The position numbers were made by a program, and so were the translations under genes. 14,972 nucleotides of DNA from UMGS755 sp045595795 (GTDB lineage Bacteria; Bacillota; Clostridia; UBA1381; UBA9506). Positions within the stretch are counted from its first letter, which is position 1, and each line of letters opens with the position of its first letter. Positions 7,090-13,924 of the stretch are shown here, one piece after another. Location: positions 1 to 14,972 of the forward strand of contig JAZOBC010000010.1 of the NCBI GenBank assembly GCA_045595795.1, in the 5' to 3' direction. The notes beneath the pieces are model-generated. The model was not told where the DNA came from, searched no databases, and worked only from the letters and a program-made list of their open reading frames with translations.

Positions 7090-9074
7090 ATTGCATCTAC
7101 CTCCGCCATAATTTGATCGTTTTTAAATCCTTTTAAATCCATTGCACCGGAGGGACAGGCAACCGTACAAGCGCCGCAACCCTGACAAACCGCTTCGTTA
7201 ACAGAAGCAACACGTCTGATTTTCGTGGTTCTGTCCGGCATTCTGAATTCTTTATCACTATAGGTGATAGCGCCATAAGGACAAACGCGTTCACATGAGG
7301 AACAGCCGTTACACATCATTTCGTCAGAATGTGCAATACAGGGGTTGCCTGTGAGCTTATCCTTAGCAAGCAGGGCAATGACCTTAGATGCAGCAGCCCC
7401 TGCCTGAGAAACGGTTTCCGGAATATCCTTAGGTCCCTGACAGGTTCCTGAAAGGAATACGCCGGCAGTGGGGCTTTCAACAGGACGCAGCTTGGGATGG
7501 GCTTCTGTAAAGAAGTCATTGGTATCCATGCTGGCGGTCAACATGGTAGCCAGTGACCGAGCAGAACGGTCGGGCTCAATGGCGGCTGCCAACACAACCA
7601 GGTCAGCATCAAGCTGAATCTGTTTGCCGCTGATTAAGTCAGAAGCTCTCACCTTGAGCTTATCACCTTCAGGAGCAACCTTGCCCACCATACCCTTAAT
7701 ATAGTGCACGCCATATTCCTCAACAGCACGCCGATAAAACTCATCAAAGTTTTTACCGGGGGTTCTGACGTCAATGTAAAAGACATACACGTCAGTATCG
7801 GGGTATTTATCTCTGGTGAGCATAGCATGCTTGGCTGTATACATACAGCAAATTTTGGAACAATATTCTTTACCTTTTTCGTTGCAGGCATCGCAACGGG
7901 AGCCAACACATTGCACAAAGACAATGGTTTCGGGATGCTTACCGTCAGAAGGACGGAGCAGTTTACCCGCGGTGGGACCTGCAGCGTTGGTTAAACGCTC
8001 AAATTCGAGTGATGTGATGACATCTTTTGACTGGTTATAGGCAAATTCATCGAATTTTTCCATGCTGATGGGATTGAAGCCGGTAGCAGCAACAATGGCA
8101 CCGTATTTTTCTTCGATGAATTCATCCTTTTGTGTATAGTCAATGGCACCGGCGGTGCAGACCTTAGCACACAAACCGCATTTGCCGTTTTTCAGCATGT
8201 TACAATAATCCGGGTCAATGGTGGCAACCTTGGGAACGGCCTGTGCAAAAGGAATGTAGACTGCCGGACGGTTATCCATGCCCAGATTAAATTCGTTGGG
8301 AACCTTTTTCATGGGACATTTTTCAGTACACAGACCGCAGCCGGTACATAAATCCTCTTTTACGTAGCGAGCTTTCTTTTTGATGGTTACGTCGAAATTA
8401 CCCACAAAACCTTGAACATCCACAACCTCGCTGAAAGAGAAAATTCTGATTTTTTCATTTTGTGCCACGTCCACCATTTTGGGTGTTAAGATACAAGCAG
8501 CACAGTCCAAGGTGGGGAAGGTTTTGTCAAGCTGAGCCATTTTACCACCAATGGTGGGTTTGGTTTCAACGATGTCAACGGGGAAGCCTGCATCGGCAAT
8601 ATCCAGAGCTGTCTGAATACCGGCAATACCGCCACCGATGACCAGCGCACGCTTAGTCACAGGGCTTTCACCCGGGGTTAAGGGTGCATTTAAGTTCACC
8701 TTTGCAATGGCTGCTTTTCCTAAAATAATGGCTTTTTCTGTGCCGATTTCCATTTCCTTATGCACCCAGGAGCATTGCTCGCGGATGTTGGCAATTTCAA
8801 CCATATAAGGATTTAAACCGGCAGCAGCAGCGGTTTTTCTAAAGGTTGCCTCGTGCATACGGGGCGAACAGGAGCAGATGACAAGACCTGTTAAGTTATG
8901 CTCAGCAATAGCATTCTTAATAATGTCCTGACCTGCCTGAGAACACATATATTGATAGTTCGTGGAGAAGACGACACCCGGCTCGCTTTTTAAAGCCTCA
9001 GATACAGCGCTGACATCAACCGTGCCGGCAATGTTACTTCCGCACCAACATACAAATACACCGATTCTTTGCAT
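7080..9074 (-). CDS. hdrA: HdrA, FAD-dependent electron-bifurcating heterodisulfide reductase subunit
   Basis: The 664-residue protein has the full HdrA layout. An N-terminal cysteine-rich domain carries CWCG (9-12), Cys44, ICSCSPRMHE (Cys67, 69) and Cys101. A thioredoxin-reductase-like FAD domain has GGGIAG at 147-152 and DCAAC near 190-194. An inserted ferredoxin has Cys243/246/249/253 and Cys291/299/302/306. A cysteine cluster near VQCVGSRCDACN follows, and the C-terminal ferredoxin has CNGCSSCERVCP (588-598) and CQGCGACTVACP (630-640). The length is normal for HdrA. In homologues the FAD splits electron pairs, one to ferredoxin and one to HdrC/HdrB. The gene lies between hdrC and flxD, the expected physical partners. 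No selenocysteine codon is needed. It begins with ATG after AAGGAGAAGGC-like sequence and is not truncated. Confidence 0.95.
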   Translation of the reverse strand: MQRIGVFVCWCGSNIAGTVDVSAVSEALKSEPGVVFSTNYQYMCSQAGQDIIKNAIAEHNLTGLVICSCSPRMHEATFRKTAAAAGLNPYMVEIANIREQCSWVHKEMEIGTEKAIILGKAAIAKVNLNAPLTPGESPVTKRALVIGGGIAGIQTALDIADAGFPVDIVETKPTIGGKMAQLDKTFPTLDCAACILTPKMVDVAQNEKIRIFSFSEVVDVQGFVGNFDVTIKKKARYVKEDLCTGCGLCTEKCPMKKVPNEFNLGMDNRPAVYIPFAQAVPKVATIDPDYCNMLKNGKCGLCAKVCTAGAIDYTQKDEFIEEKYGAIVAATGFNPISMEKFDEFAYNQSKDVITSLEFERLTNAAGPTAGKLLRPSDGKHPETIVFVQCVGSRCDACNEKGKEYCSKICCMYTAKHAMLTRDKYPDTDVYVFYIDVRTPGKNFDEFYRRAVEEYGVHYIKGMVGKVAPEGDKLKVRASDLISGKQIQLDADLVVLAAAIEPDRSARSLATMLTASMDTNDFFTEAHPKLRPVESPTAGVFLSGTCQGPKDIPETVSQAGAAASKVIALLAKDKLTGNPCIAHSDEMMCNGCSSCERVCPYGAITYSDKEFRMPDRTTKIRRVASVNEAVCQGCGACTVACPSGAMDLKGFKNDQIMAEVDAICR

Positions 9075-9091
9075 TTTTGCCTTCTCCTTTC

Positions 9092-9478
9092 TTATTTACT
9101 GTATTTACGCATTGCGCTGACGATGGCCTGCTGAGGCATTTCTTCATCAAGCAGTGCAGGAATGTGGTCTGCTTTCATGTGGTTCATGCCCTTCTGGCGA
9201 ACAACACTCAGACGAACGGCTTCAATGAGTTTAGCCGGTTCTACGCTTCTGGGGCAACGCTCCACGCACGCGAAACAGGACAAACATTGATAAATGGATG
9301 TTGAGTCAAGGAGTGGTTCAATATCTCCGGATTCAACCATATAAACAAATTGGTGGGGATGATATTCCATTTCGTCATAAGAAGGGCAGGTGCCGGAGCA
9401 TTTGCCGCAACGCATGCATTTTTTCGGATTCACGCCGCTGATACGGATGATTTCGTCCCGCAGATTTGATTTATTCAT
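9092..9478 (-). CDS. hdrC: HdrC, two-cluster 4Fe-4S subunit
   Basis: This 128-residue protein has two classical 4Fe-4S motifs in a helical frame. Cys21/24/27/31 (CMRCGKCSGTCP) and Cys65/68/71/75 (CLSCFACVERCP) match HdrC. It carries electrons from HdrA to HdrB in the cytoplasm. The ATG overlaps the stop of hdrB by 8 nt (ATGAATAA), so the two subunits are probably made in equal amounts. There is no membrane segment, so it is not the membrane-bound HdrE/DsrM type. The order hdrB-hdrC-hdrA is conserved here. Confidence 0.93.
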   Translation of the reverse strand: MNKSNLRDEIIRISGVNPKKCMRCGKCSGTCPSYDEMEYHPHQFVYMVESGDIEPLLDSTSIYQCLSCFACVERCPRSVEPAKLIEAVRLSVVRQKGMNHMKADHIPALLDEEMPQQAIVSAMRKYSK

Positions 9479-10265
9479 TGATAGGCCCCTCCTTTACGCC
9501 CAAAGCCTCTGCCAAAAGCTCGGTGATATAAATAACCGGCATGCTCTTGTCGTGCTTTTCTAAGTTATATTTGCAAAGAGGACAAGCCGTTACAATCATG
9601 TCAGCGCCGGCAAGACGTGCGCTGTTTGTCACACTTTTGCTCTTTTTCTCGGCAGACTGAGGATTTTCTAAGGCAACATAGCCGCCGCAGCATTCATTTC
9701 GGTAGGCATAAGGAACTGCCTCAGCACCCAATGCGCGAATGAAATCCTCCATAATAGTAGGATTTTCGCTGTCGTCCATTTGCATCACAGAACCGGGACG
9801 CAGCAATAAGCAGCCATAGTAAGCTGCAATTTTTTTGCCCTTTAATGGCTCTACAACTTTTTCGCGAACTGCATCAAAGCCTACCACGTCGCGGAGCAGC
9901 TCTAAATAGTGGAGCACTTCGGTTTCGCCGTTATAGGGCTCATCAAAAGCCGCATAGTTATTTGCACGCAGGGCAAAATCAGCGTCAGTTTGAATCTGGT
10001 GGTTGGTTTGTTTAATCACATTATGACAGGCAGAGCAGACGGTGATAAGCTTTTGACTGTGACGACGAGCATCCTCTAACGCACGGACAGCGGAAAGCTT
10101 AGTCGCAATTTCATCACGGCTGGTTGTGAAAACGCCGCCGCAGCATTGCCAATCTTGTATTTCCTCTAAGGTTATACCCAAGCAGTCAGCACATTTTCTG
10201 GCATAAACATCAAGCTGTTTTGCCTTGGTTTTTAATGTGCAGCCGGGATAGTAGCTAACCTTCAT
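9471..10265 (-). CDS. hdrB: HdrB, CCG-domain subunit with non-cubane 4Fe-4S clusters
   Basis: The 264-residue protein has two complete CCG domains. The first has Cys9, Cys41-Cys42 (CCGG), Cys77 and Cys80. The second has Cys152, Cys192-Cys193 (CCGG), Cys228 and Cys231 (CPLC). In methanogen HdrB these bind two non-cubane 4Fe-4S clusters that cleave the CoM-S-S-CoB disulfide. All ligands are kept, so the protein should be catalytically or electrically competent. A bacterium of this type has no coenzyme M or B, so the acceptor must differ. Given the operon, HdrB may hand electrons to the FrdB-like protein and fumarate reductase instead of a disulfide. TAGGAGGG lies 7 nt upstream of the ATG. Reduction of an unknown disulfide is the alternative. 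Confidence 0.93.
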   Translation of the reverse strand: MKVSYYPGCTLKTKAKQLDVYARKCADCLGITLEEIQDWQCCGGVFTTSRDEIATKLSAVRALEDARRHSQKLITVCSACHNVIKQTNHQIQTDADFALRANNYAAFDEPYNGETEVLHYLELLRDVVGFDAVREKVVEPLKGKKIAAYYGCLLLRPGSVMQMDDSENPTIMEDFIRALGAEAVPYAYRNECCGGYVALENPQSAEKKSKSVTNSARLAGADMIVTACPLCKYNLEKHDKSMPVIYITELLAEALGVKEGPINE

Positions 10266-10286
10266 ATGAATTCCCTCCTATTTATT

Positions 10287-11663
10287 TCATACCATCTTTT
10301 CAGGATGGAAAACCTCATCAAATTTTTCTTCTGTTAAAAAGCCTAATGCAACGCAGGCTTCTTTTAATGAAATATTTTCCTTAAAGGCTAATTTAGCAGT
10401 TTTTGCTGCGTTTTCATAGCCAATATAAGGATTCAGTGCTGTTACCAGCATCAGAGAATTATGCAGATTGTTATGCATTTTTTCACGGTTTGCCACGATG
10501 CCCACAGCGCAGTTCTTGTTAAAGGAAAGAATGGCATCAGCGAGAAGTCTTGCAGACTGCAGGAAGTTATACATGCAAACAGGCATAAAAACGTTCAGCT
10601 CAAAATTGCCCTGTGAAGCAGCCATACCAACTGCCACATCATTACCCATAACCTGAACGGCTACCATGGTGACAGCCTCAGACTGAGTGGGGTTCACCTT
10701 GCCGGGCATGATCGAGGAGCCGGGCTCGTTTTCGGGAATGGTAATTTCGCCTAAGCCCACACGAGGACCACTGGCCAGCCAGCGTACGTCGTTGGCAATT
10801 TTCATCATGTCGCACGCAAGTGCCTTAATGGCACCATGTGCAAACACTAACTCATCCTTTGATGTAAGCGCATGGAATTTATTAGCAGCTGTGGTAAAGG
10901 TCTTTCCGGTGATGTTGCTGACTTCCTGTGCCACAAGCTCATCAAATCCCTTGGGTGCATTCAAGCCGGTTCCCACAGCGGTTCCGCCCAGAGCAAGCTC
11001 AGACAGAGGTGCTAAGGAAAGCTTTAACAGCTCAATATCACGCTCAAGGCTTGAACGCCATCCGCTGATTTCCTGACTGAACTTAATGGGTGTTGCATCC
11101 TGCAGATGCGTACGACCGCTTTTCACTACATCATCGTTTTCTGCCTCTAAACGCTTGAAAGTTTGAATGAGTGTTTCGACAGCGGGAATCAGCTTATCTT
11201 CAATCATTAAAACGGCAGAAATATGCATTGCCGTGGGGAATGTGTCATTTGAGGATTGGCTCATGTTGACATCGTCGTTGGGATGCAGAAGCTTTGCACC
11301 GGCAATTTGGTTGCCACGGTTTGCGATAACTTCGTTGGTGTTCATGTTAGATTGGGTGCCCGAGCCGGTCTGCCAAACAACTAACGGAAAATGGTCGGTT
11401 AATTTGCCGGCCAAAATCTCATCACAGGCTGCAGAAATGGCAGAAAGCTTTTCCTCTGTCATTTTTTCGGGGCGCAGCTTGCTGTTGGCAATCGCAGCGG
11501 CCTTTTTCAAGATGCCAAAGGCATGAACAATTTCAGCAGGCATGGTTTCAATGCCCACACCAATTTCAAAGTTTTCATGACTTCTCTGGGTTTGTGCAGC
11601 CCAAAGACGGTCAGCCGGGACTTTAATTTCACCCATAGAGTCGTGTTCAATGCGAAAATCCAT
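10287..11663 (-). CDS. fumC: Class II fumarate hydratase (fumarase C)
   Basis: The 458-residue protein has the usual class II fumarase length. It carries SGTQSNMNTNEV (101-112), SSNDTFPT (137-144), GRTHLQDATP with His186, and the superfamily signature GSSIMPGKVNPTQ (315-327) with the catalytic Ser317. The TQSEAVTMV ending of this signature marks fumarase and separates it from aspartase. It is oxygen-stable, lacks an iron-sulfur cluster and interconverts malate and fumarate. It lies between malate dehydrogenase and the Hdr genes, so in this operon it should supply fumarate for reduction to succinate. AGAGGA lies upstream of the ATG. The enzyme is cytoplasmic. Confidence 0.96.
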   Translation of the reverse strand: MDFRIEHDSMGEIKVPADRLWAAQTQRSHENFEIGVGIETMPAEIVHAFGILKKAAAIANSKLRPEKMTEEKLSAISAACDEILAGKLTDHFPLVVWQTGSGTQSNMNTNEVIANRGNQIAGAKLLHPNDDVNMSQSSNDTFPTAMHISAVLMIEDKLIPAVETLIQTFKRLEAENDDVVKSGRTHLQDATPIKFSQEISGWRSSLERDIELLKLSLAPLSELALGGTAVGTGLNAPKGFDELVAQEVSNITGKTFTTAANKFHALTSKDELVFAHGAIKALACDMMKIANDVRWLASGPRVGLGEITIPENEPGSSIMPGKVNPTQSEAVTMVAVQVMGNDVAVGMAASQGNFELNVFMPVCMYNFLQSARLLADAILSFNKNCAVGIVANREKMHNNLHNSLMLVTALNPYIGYENAAKTAKLAFKENISLKEACVALGFLTEEKFDEVFHPEKMV

Positions 11664-11687
11664 TATATATCCTCTTTTCTTTAATCA

Positions 11688-12647
11688 TTAAAACGTCAAT
11701 TGACTGATAATATCCTTCAAGCAGTCTGCACTGTGGTGCAGAGCTTTTAATTCATCATCTGTTAAAGGAATCAAAATTTTGCCGGTGATACCTTCTTTAC
11801 CCACAACGTTTAACAGACTCAGGCAGACATCGTTGATGCCGTATTCGCCATGAAGCATGGTGGAAACAGTCATACTTGTATCAATGCCGTTGAGTATTGA
11901 TTTGCAAATATGGCAAACCGATACAGAAACTGCATAGTAAGTAGCACCCTTGCGGTCAATAACGCGTGCACCGGAAGTGCGGACATAATTTTCCACTTCT
12001 GCGAAGTTCAGGTCGGGCTGCTTAAAATATGCATTGGCTGTTGTGGATTGAATAATGGTGTTGGGACCTTCCTTAATGGGAATGTTTGAAAGGTTGGCAA
12101 TGGACCAGGGAACGAAGGAGGAGTCACCGTGTTCACCCATGACATAGGCGTGAACGTTTTGCTGATTGATAGAGTAGTATTCAGCCAAACGGGCACGGAG
12201 ACGGGAAGTATCAAGCATCGTTCCTGAACCGATAATCTGACGTTCCGGCAAACCTGAGAGTTTGCAGAACGTATAGGTTAAAATGTCAACGGGATTGCTG
12301 ACGATCAAATAAACTGCGTTGGGCGCATAGCGAGTAATCTCGGGAATAATTTTTTTGGTGATATCCACATTTGTTTGTGCTAAATCCAAGCGAGACTGTC
12401 CGGGCTTTCTTGCAACACCGGATGTAATAATCACAATGTCGGAATCAGCAGCATCTGCATACGTTCCCGGATAAACAGACGTAGAATGACAGAAAGGAGT
12501 TCCCTGACGAATATCCAGCGCTTCGCCCATAGCCTTTTTGGTGTTGATATCGATCATAATAATTTCTGAAGCGATACCCATAACTGTTAAGGTGTAGGCA
12601 ACGGTGGAACCGACGCTTCCTGTTCCAATGATGGTGATTTTGTTCAT
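11688..12647 (-). CDS. mdh: LDH-type NAD-dependent malate dehydrogenase (annotation as L-lactate dehydrogenase possible)
   Basis: The 319-residue protein belongs to the lactate/malate dehydrogenase superfamily. It has GTGSVGS (8-14) for the nucleotide and Asp33, typical of NAD over NADP. Arg80 and Arg86 lie in the substrate loop (ARKPGQSRLDL), and LDTSRLR carries Arg149. Catalytic His173 is in GEHGDSS. The residue before KPG decides substrate: Gln in most lactate dehydrogenases, Arg in malate dehydrogenases. Here it is Arg80, so oxaloacetate/malate is predicted. The downstream fumarase supports this. It is the first gene of the operon. AAAGGAAA lies about 8 nt before the ATG, and the leader upstream carries the promoter and Rex-like site. 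Overall the sequence resembles LDH enough that automated tools may call it lactate dehydrogenase. Confidence 0.85.
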   Translation of the reverse strand: MNKITIIGTGSVGSTVAYTLTVMGIASEIIMIDINTKKAMGEALDIRQGTPFCHSTSVYPGTYADAADSDIVIITSGVARKPGQSRLDLAQTNVDITKKIIPEITRYAPNAVYLIVSNPVDILTYTFCKLSGLPERQIIGSGTMLDTSRLRARLAEYYSINQQNVHAYVMGEHGDSSFVPWSIANLSNIPIKEGPNTIIQSTTANAYFKQPDLNFAEVENYVRTSGARVIDRKGATYYAVSVSVCHICKSILNGIDTSMTVSTMLHGEYGINDVCLSLLNVVGKEGITGKILIPLTDDELKALHHSADCLKDIISQLTF

Positions 12648-12727
12648 AATTCATTTCCTTTCTTGGCGGCAATCTGAGATTCCCGATTTTACAAGCGGTT
12701 GCGTGATAACAGCATACAACAGAGAAA

Positions 12728-12752
12728 CCACCGACGATAGTCTCGCCGATGG
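12728..12752 (-). promoter_or_regulatory. Stem-loop in the operon leader
   Basis: In the minus-strand RNA, CCAUCGGCGA and UCGUCGGUGG pair over 10 bp, including two G:U pairs, with loop GACUA. It starts about 80 nt after the predicted transcription start and is followed by UUUCUCUGUUG. That is a weak U-tract, so it may act as a leaky attenuator or a 5' stabiliser. The G:U pairs give it RNA polarity: the complementary strand would fold less well. Confidence 0.5.
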
Positions 12753-12813
12753 ATAATTGACATATTGCTTGCTATTTCAGTCAGACAGCTTGTGTTCTTC
12801 AATAGAACAGAGT

Positions 12814-12831
12814 TTGTTATATTTTTAACAT
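12814..12831 (-). promoter_or_regulatory. Rex-type (NADH/NAD+-responsive) operator
   Basis: The plus strand reads TTGTTATATTTTTAACAT, an 18-bp inverted repeat. The known Rex consensus of Bacillota is TTGTTAANNNNTTAACAA; the site keeps TTGTTA on one side and TAACA on the other with correct spacing. Only the outermost base of one arm and one inner base differ. It begins 5 bp after the -10 box and so covers the predicted start site, as expected for a repressor that is released by high NADH. The rex gene itself is not in the window. Confidence 0.72.
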
Positions 12832-12836
12832 AACTC

Positions 12837-12865
12837 ATTTTACCACATCTCGTAGCATTTGGCAA
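12837..12865 (-). promoter_or_regulatory. Extended -10 sigma-A promoter of the operon
   Basis: On the minus strand TTGCCA (12865-12860) is followed by a 17-bp spacer and TAAAAT (12842-12837), with TGG directly before the -10 box (TGn extension). Each hexamer has one mismatch to consensus. Transcription should begin near 12830, giving a leader of about 180 nt before the malate dehydrogenase ATG. No other promoter of this quality was seen before the later genes. Confidence 0.75.
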
Positions 12866-12899
12866 GGGGTAAAACCACTTTATTTTGATTTTTTTTATC

Positions 12900-12917
12900 A
12901 AAAATCGTGAAAAAATC
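12900..12917 (-). promoter_or_regulatory. Direct repeats upstream of the promoter, possible AraC-type activator site
   Basis: AAAAATC occurs twice on the plus strand, at 12900-12906 and 12911-12917, exactly 11 bp apart (one helical turn). This places the pair at about -70 to -87 from the predicted start, a usual position for AraC-family activators, which bind direct repeats. The adjacent regulator gene is the obvious candidate protein. The motif is AT-rich and could occur by chance; the flanking GTGA/TCAC also forms a small inverted repeat. Confidence 0.25.
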
Positions 12918-12951
12918 ACATTTTTATGGCACAAATTCCATATTATGTAAT

Positions 12952-13788
12952 TTATCGAAATTTTTTACGGTAGGCGTTGGCTGACATCCCGTTTTCTTGC
13001 TTAAACAGTCGGCGAAAATAATTACAGTCTAAAAAACCTACCAAACCGGAAATCTCTTCAACAGATTTATCTGTTTTTCCAATTAACTCTTTGGCTTTTT
13101 CCAAACGTTTTTTACGAATATATTTGGCAATGCCCTCAGGCATGGCGGATTTTGTCAGTTCATATAAAACAGTTTTAGAAAGGGAAAAACGTTCGCAAAT
13201 TGCCTGGACAGATAAGTCGCTAGAAAGGTTATAGTCAATATATTGCACAATGGAGGAGAGTGTTTCATCTTTTTTAAGCGAAACGATACGCTCTAAATAT
13301 ATATAGGAAGTAAAGGCATTGATAATTTCTGAAACTGCTTCTAACTGGTCGTGATTTTTATATGAAACCGTTCGAATTTTTTGGTCGAATTCTTCCGGGT
13401 CAAGCTCATAGCTTTTGCAGAGTTCCTTTGCCTTTTCGGCAAATTCAGCTTTATTTTTTACGCTGGTAATCTGACCGAAAACAATATAACCGATGGTAAT
13501 GTTGTTTTCATATAAGGGTGCAACGGTTTCAGTTAATCCGGCGTGACAGGTCATGGTTACCAATCGTTTTTGCTTACGGCAGAGTTCGCATAAAGTCCGG
13601 CTGCTTTCAGAGCATTTTTCGTGCAGCTTTGGGTTTTGGTTCATCATACTGCAAAAAATATGATGCTCTTTTGGATAGGAGAAAATTTCCTGAAAAGTAT
13701 CGTCATAAATCGCAATTCTGATTTTAGTCAGCTTATAAAAGGATTCGATTAATTTCGTCAATTTTTGCAAATTAATATCTAAGAGCAT
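12952..13788 (-). CDS. PocR-domain AraC-family transcriptional regulator
   Basis: The 278-residue protein has an N-terminal PocR-type sensory domain (about 1-160). It contains FCSMMNQNP, Cys59, CELCRKQKR (Cys67, Cys70), the hallmark TCHAGLTETVAPL (Cys81) and IGYIVFGQI. A linker helix leads to an AraC/XylS DNA-binding domain (about 175-278) with two helix-turn-helix units; the second contains the familiar FLDCNYFRRLFKQENGMSANAYRKKF pattern in part. PocR domains sense small molecules in fermentative bacteria, as in propanediol use, and their cysteines suggest metal or redox sensitivity. The gene lies directly upstream of the operon in the same direction and diverges from an aminotransferase gene, so either may be its target. 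AAAGGAGG lies 6 nt before the ATG. The ligand is unknown; a C4-dicarboxylate would suit the context but nothing in the sequence proves it. Confidence 0.88.
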   Translation of the reverse strand: MLLDINLQKLTKLIESFYKLTKIRIAIYDDTFQEIFSYPKEHHIFCSMMNQNPKLHEKCSESSRTLCELCRKQKRLVTMTCHAGLTETVAPLYENNITIGYIVFGQITSVKNKAEFAEKAKELCKSYELDPEEFDQKIRTVSYKNHDQLEAVSEIINAFTSYIYLERIVSLKKDETLSSIVQYIDYNLSSDLSVQAICERFSLSKTVLYELTKSAMPEGIAKYIRKKRLEKAKELIGKTDKSVEEISGLVGFLDCNYFRRLFKQENGMSANAYRKKFR

Positions 13789-13842
13789 AAAAAACCTCCT
13801 TTTGCGAACAAATTTACAATTTTCAAAACGTATTTCTCTTTT

Positions 13843-13870
13843 ATTATAACATACCTTATGGTAAAATCAA
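13843..13870 (-). promoter_or_regulatory. Promoter of the PocR-AraC regulator gene
   Basis: On the minus strand TTGATT (13870-13865), a 16-bp spacer and a perfect TATAAT (13848-13843) with a TGT extension form a good promoter. The start would lie about 50 nt before the ATG. The spacer contains the small inverted repeat TACC-TTAT-GGTA (plus strand 13852-13863), which might be a site for autoregulation. Confidence 0.6.
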
Positions 13871-13898
13871 TATGTAAATGACTAAGAAACTTTATAAT
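13859..13898 (+). promoter_or_regulatory. Candidate promoter elements for the divergent aminotransferase gene
   Basis: Two -10-like boxes are visible: TGGTAAAAT (13859-13867, extended -10, overlapping the regulator's -35) and TATAAT (13893-13898), which would start transcription just before the AAGGAGG ribosome site. Neither has a good -35 box, so an activator may be needed. The choice between them is open. Confidence 0.3.
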
Positions 13899-13924
13899 TT
13901 TATTATTTTAAGGAGGATTATACG

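Larger units (their letters stand above)
12648..12951 (-). promoter_or_regulatory. 304-bp non-coding control region of the fumarate/Hdr operon
   Basis: No credible gene lies here; an 81-codon open frame on the minus strand has no ribosome site and no recognisable composition. From upstream to downstream on the minus strand it holds AT-rich DNA with spaced repeats (12900-12917), a promoter (12837-12865), a Rex-like operator (12814-12831), a leader stem-loop (12728-12752), an 11-bp palindrome AATCTGAGATT (12671-12681) and the ribosome site. I see no convincing terminator for the regulator gene upstream, so some read-through from it is possible. Confidence 0.8.

Noticed and set aside
6655..10265. 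Hydrogenase-linked MvhADG-HdrABC complex
   Set aside because: No NiFe hydrogenase large or small subunit is present; an NAD-binding FlxA-like protein takes the donor position.
12891..12917. AT-rich hairpin as terminator of the regulator gene
   Set aside because: The stem is nearly all A:T and no U-tract follows in the minus-strand RNA, so efficient termination is unlikely.
12907..12919. GTGA-TTTTT-TCAC palindrome resembling a CRP/FNR site
   Set aside because: The spacer is 5 bp where CRP sites need 6 between GTGA and TCAC, and the FNR TTGAT half-sites are absent.
12689..12934. 81-codon open frame on the minus strand in the operon leader
   Set aside because: It spans the promoter, operator and stem-loop, has no ribosome site at its start and no recognisable protein pattern.
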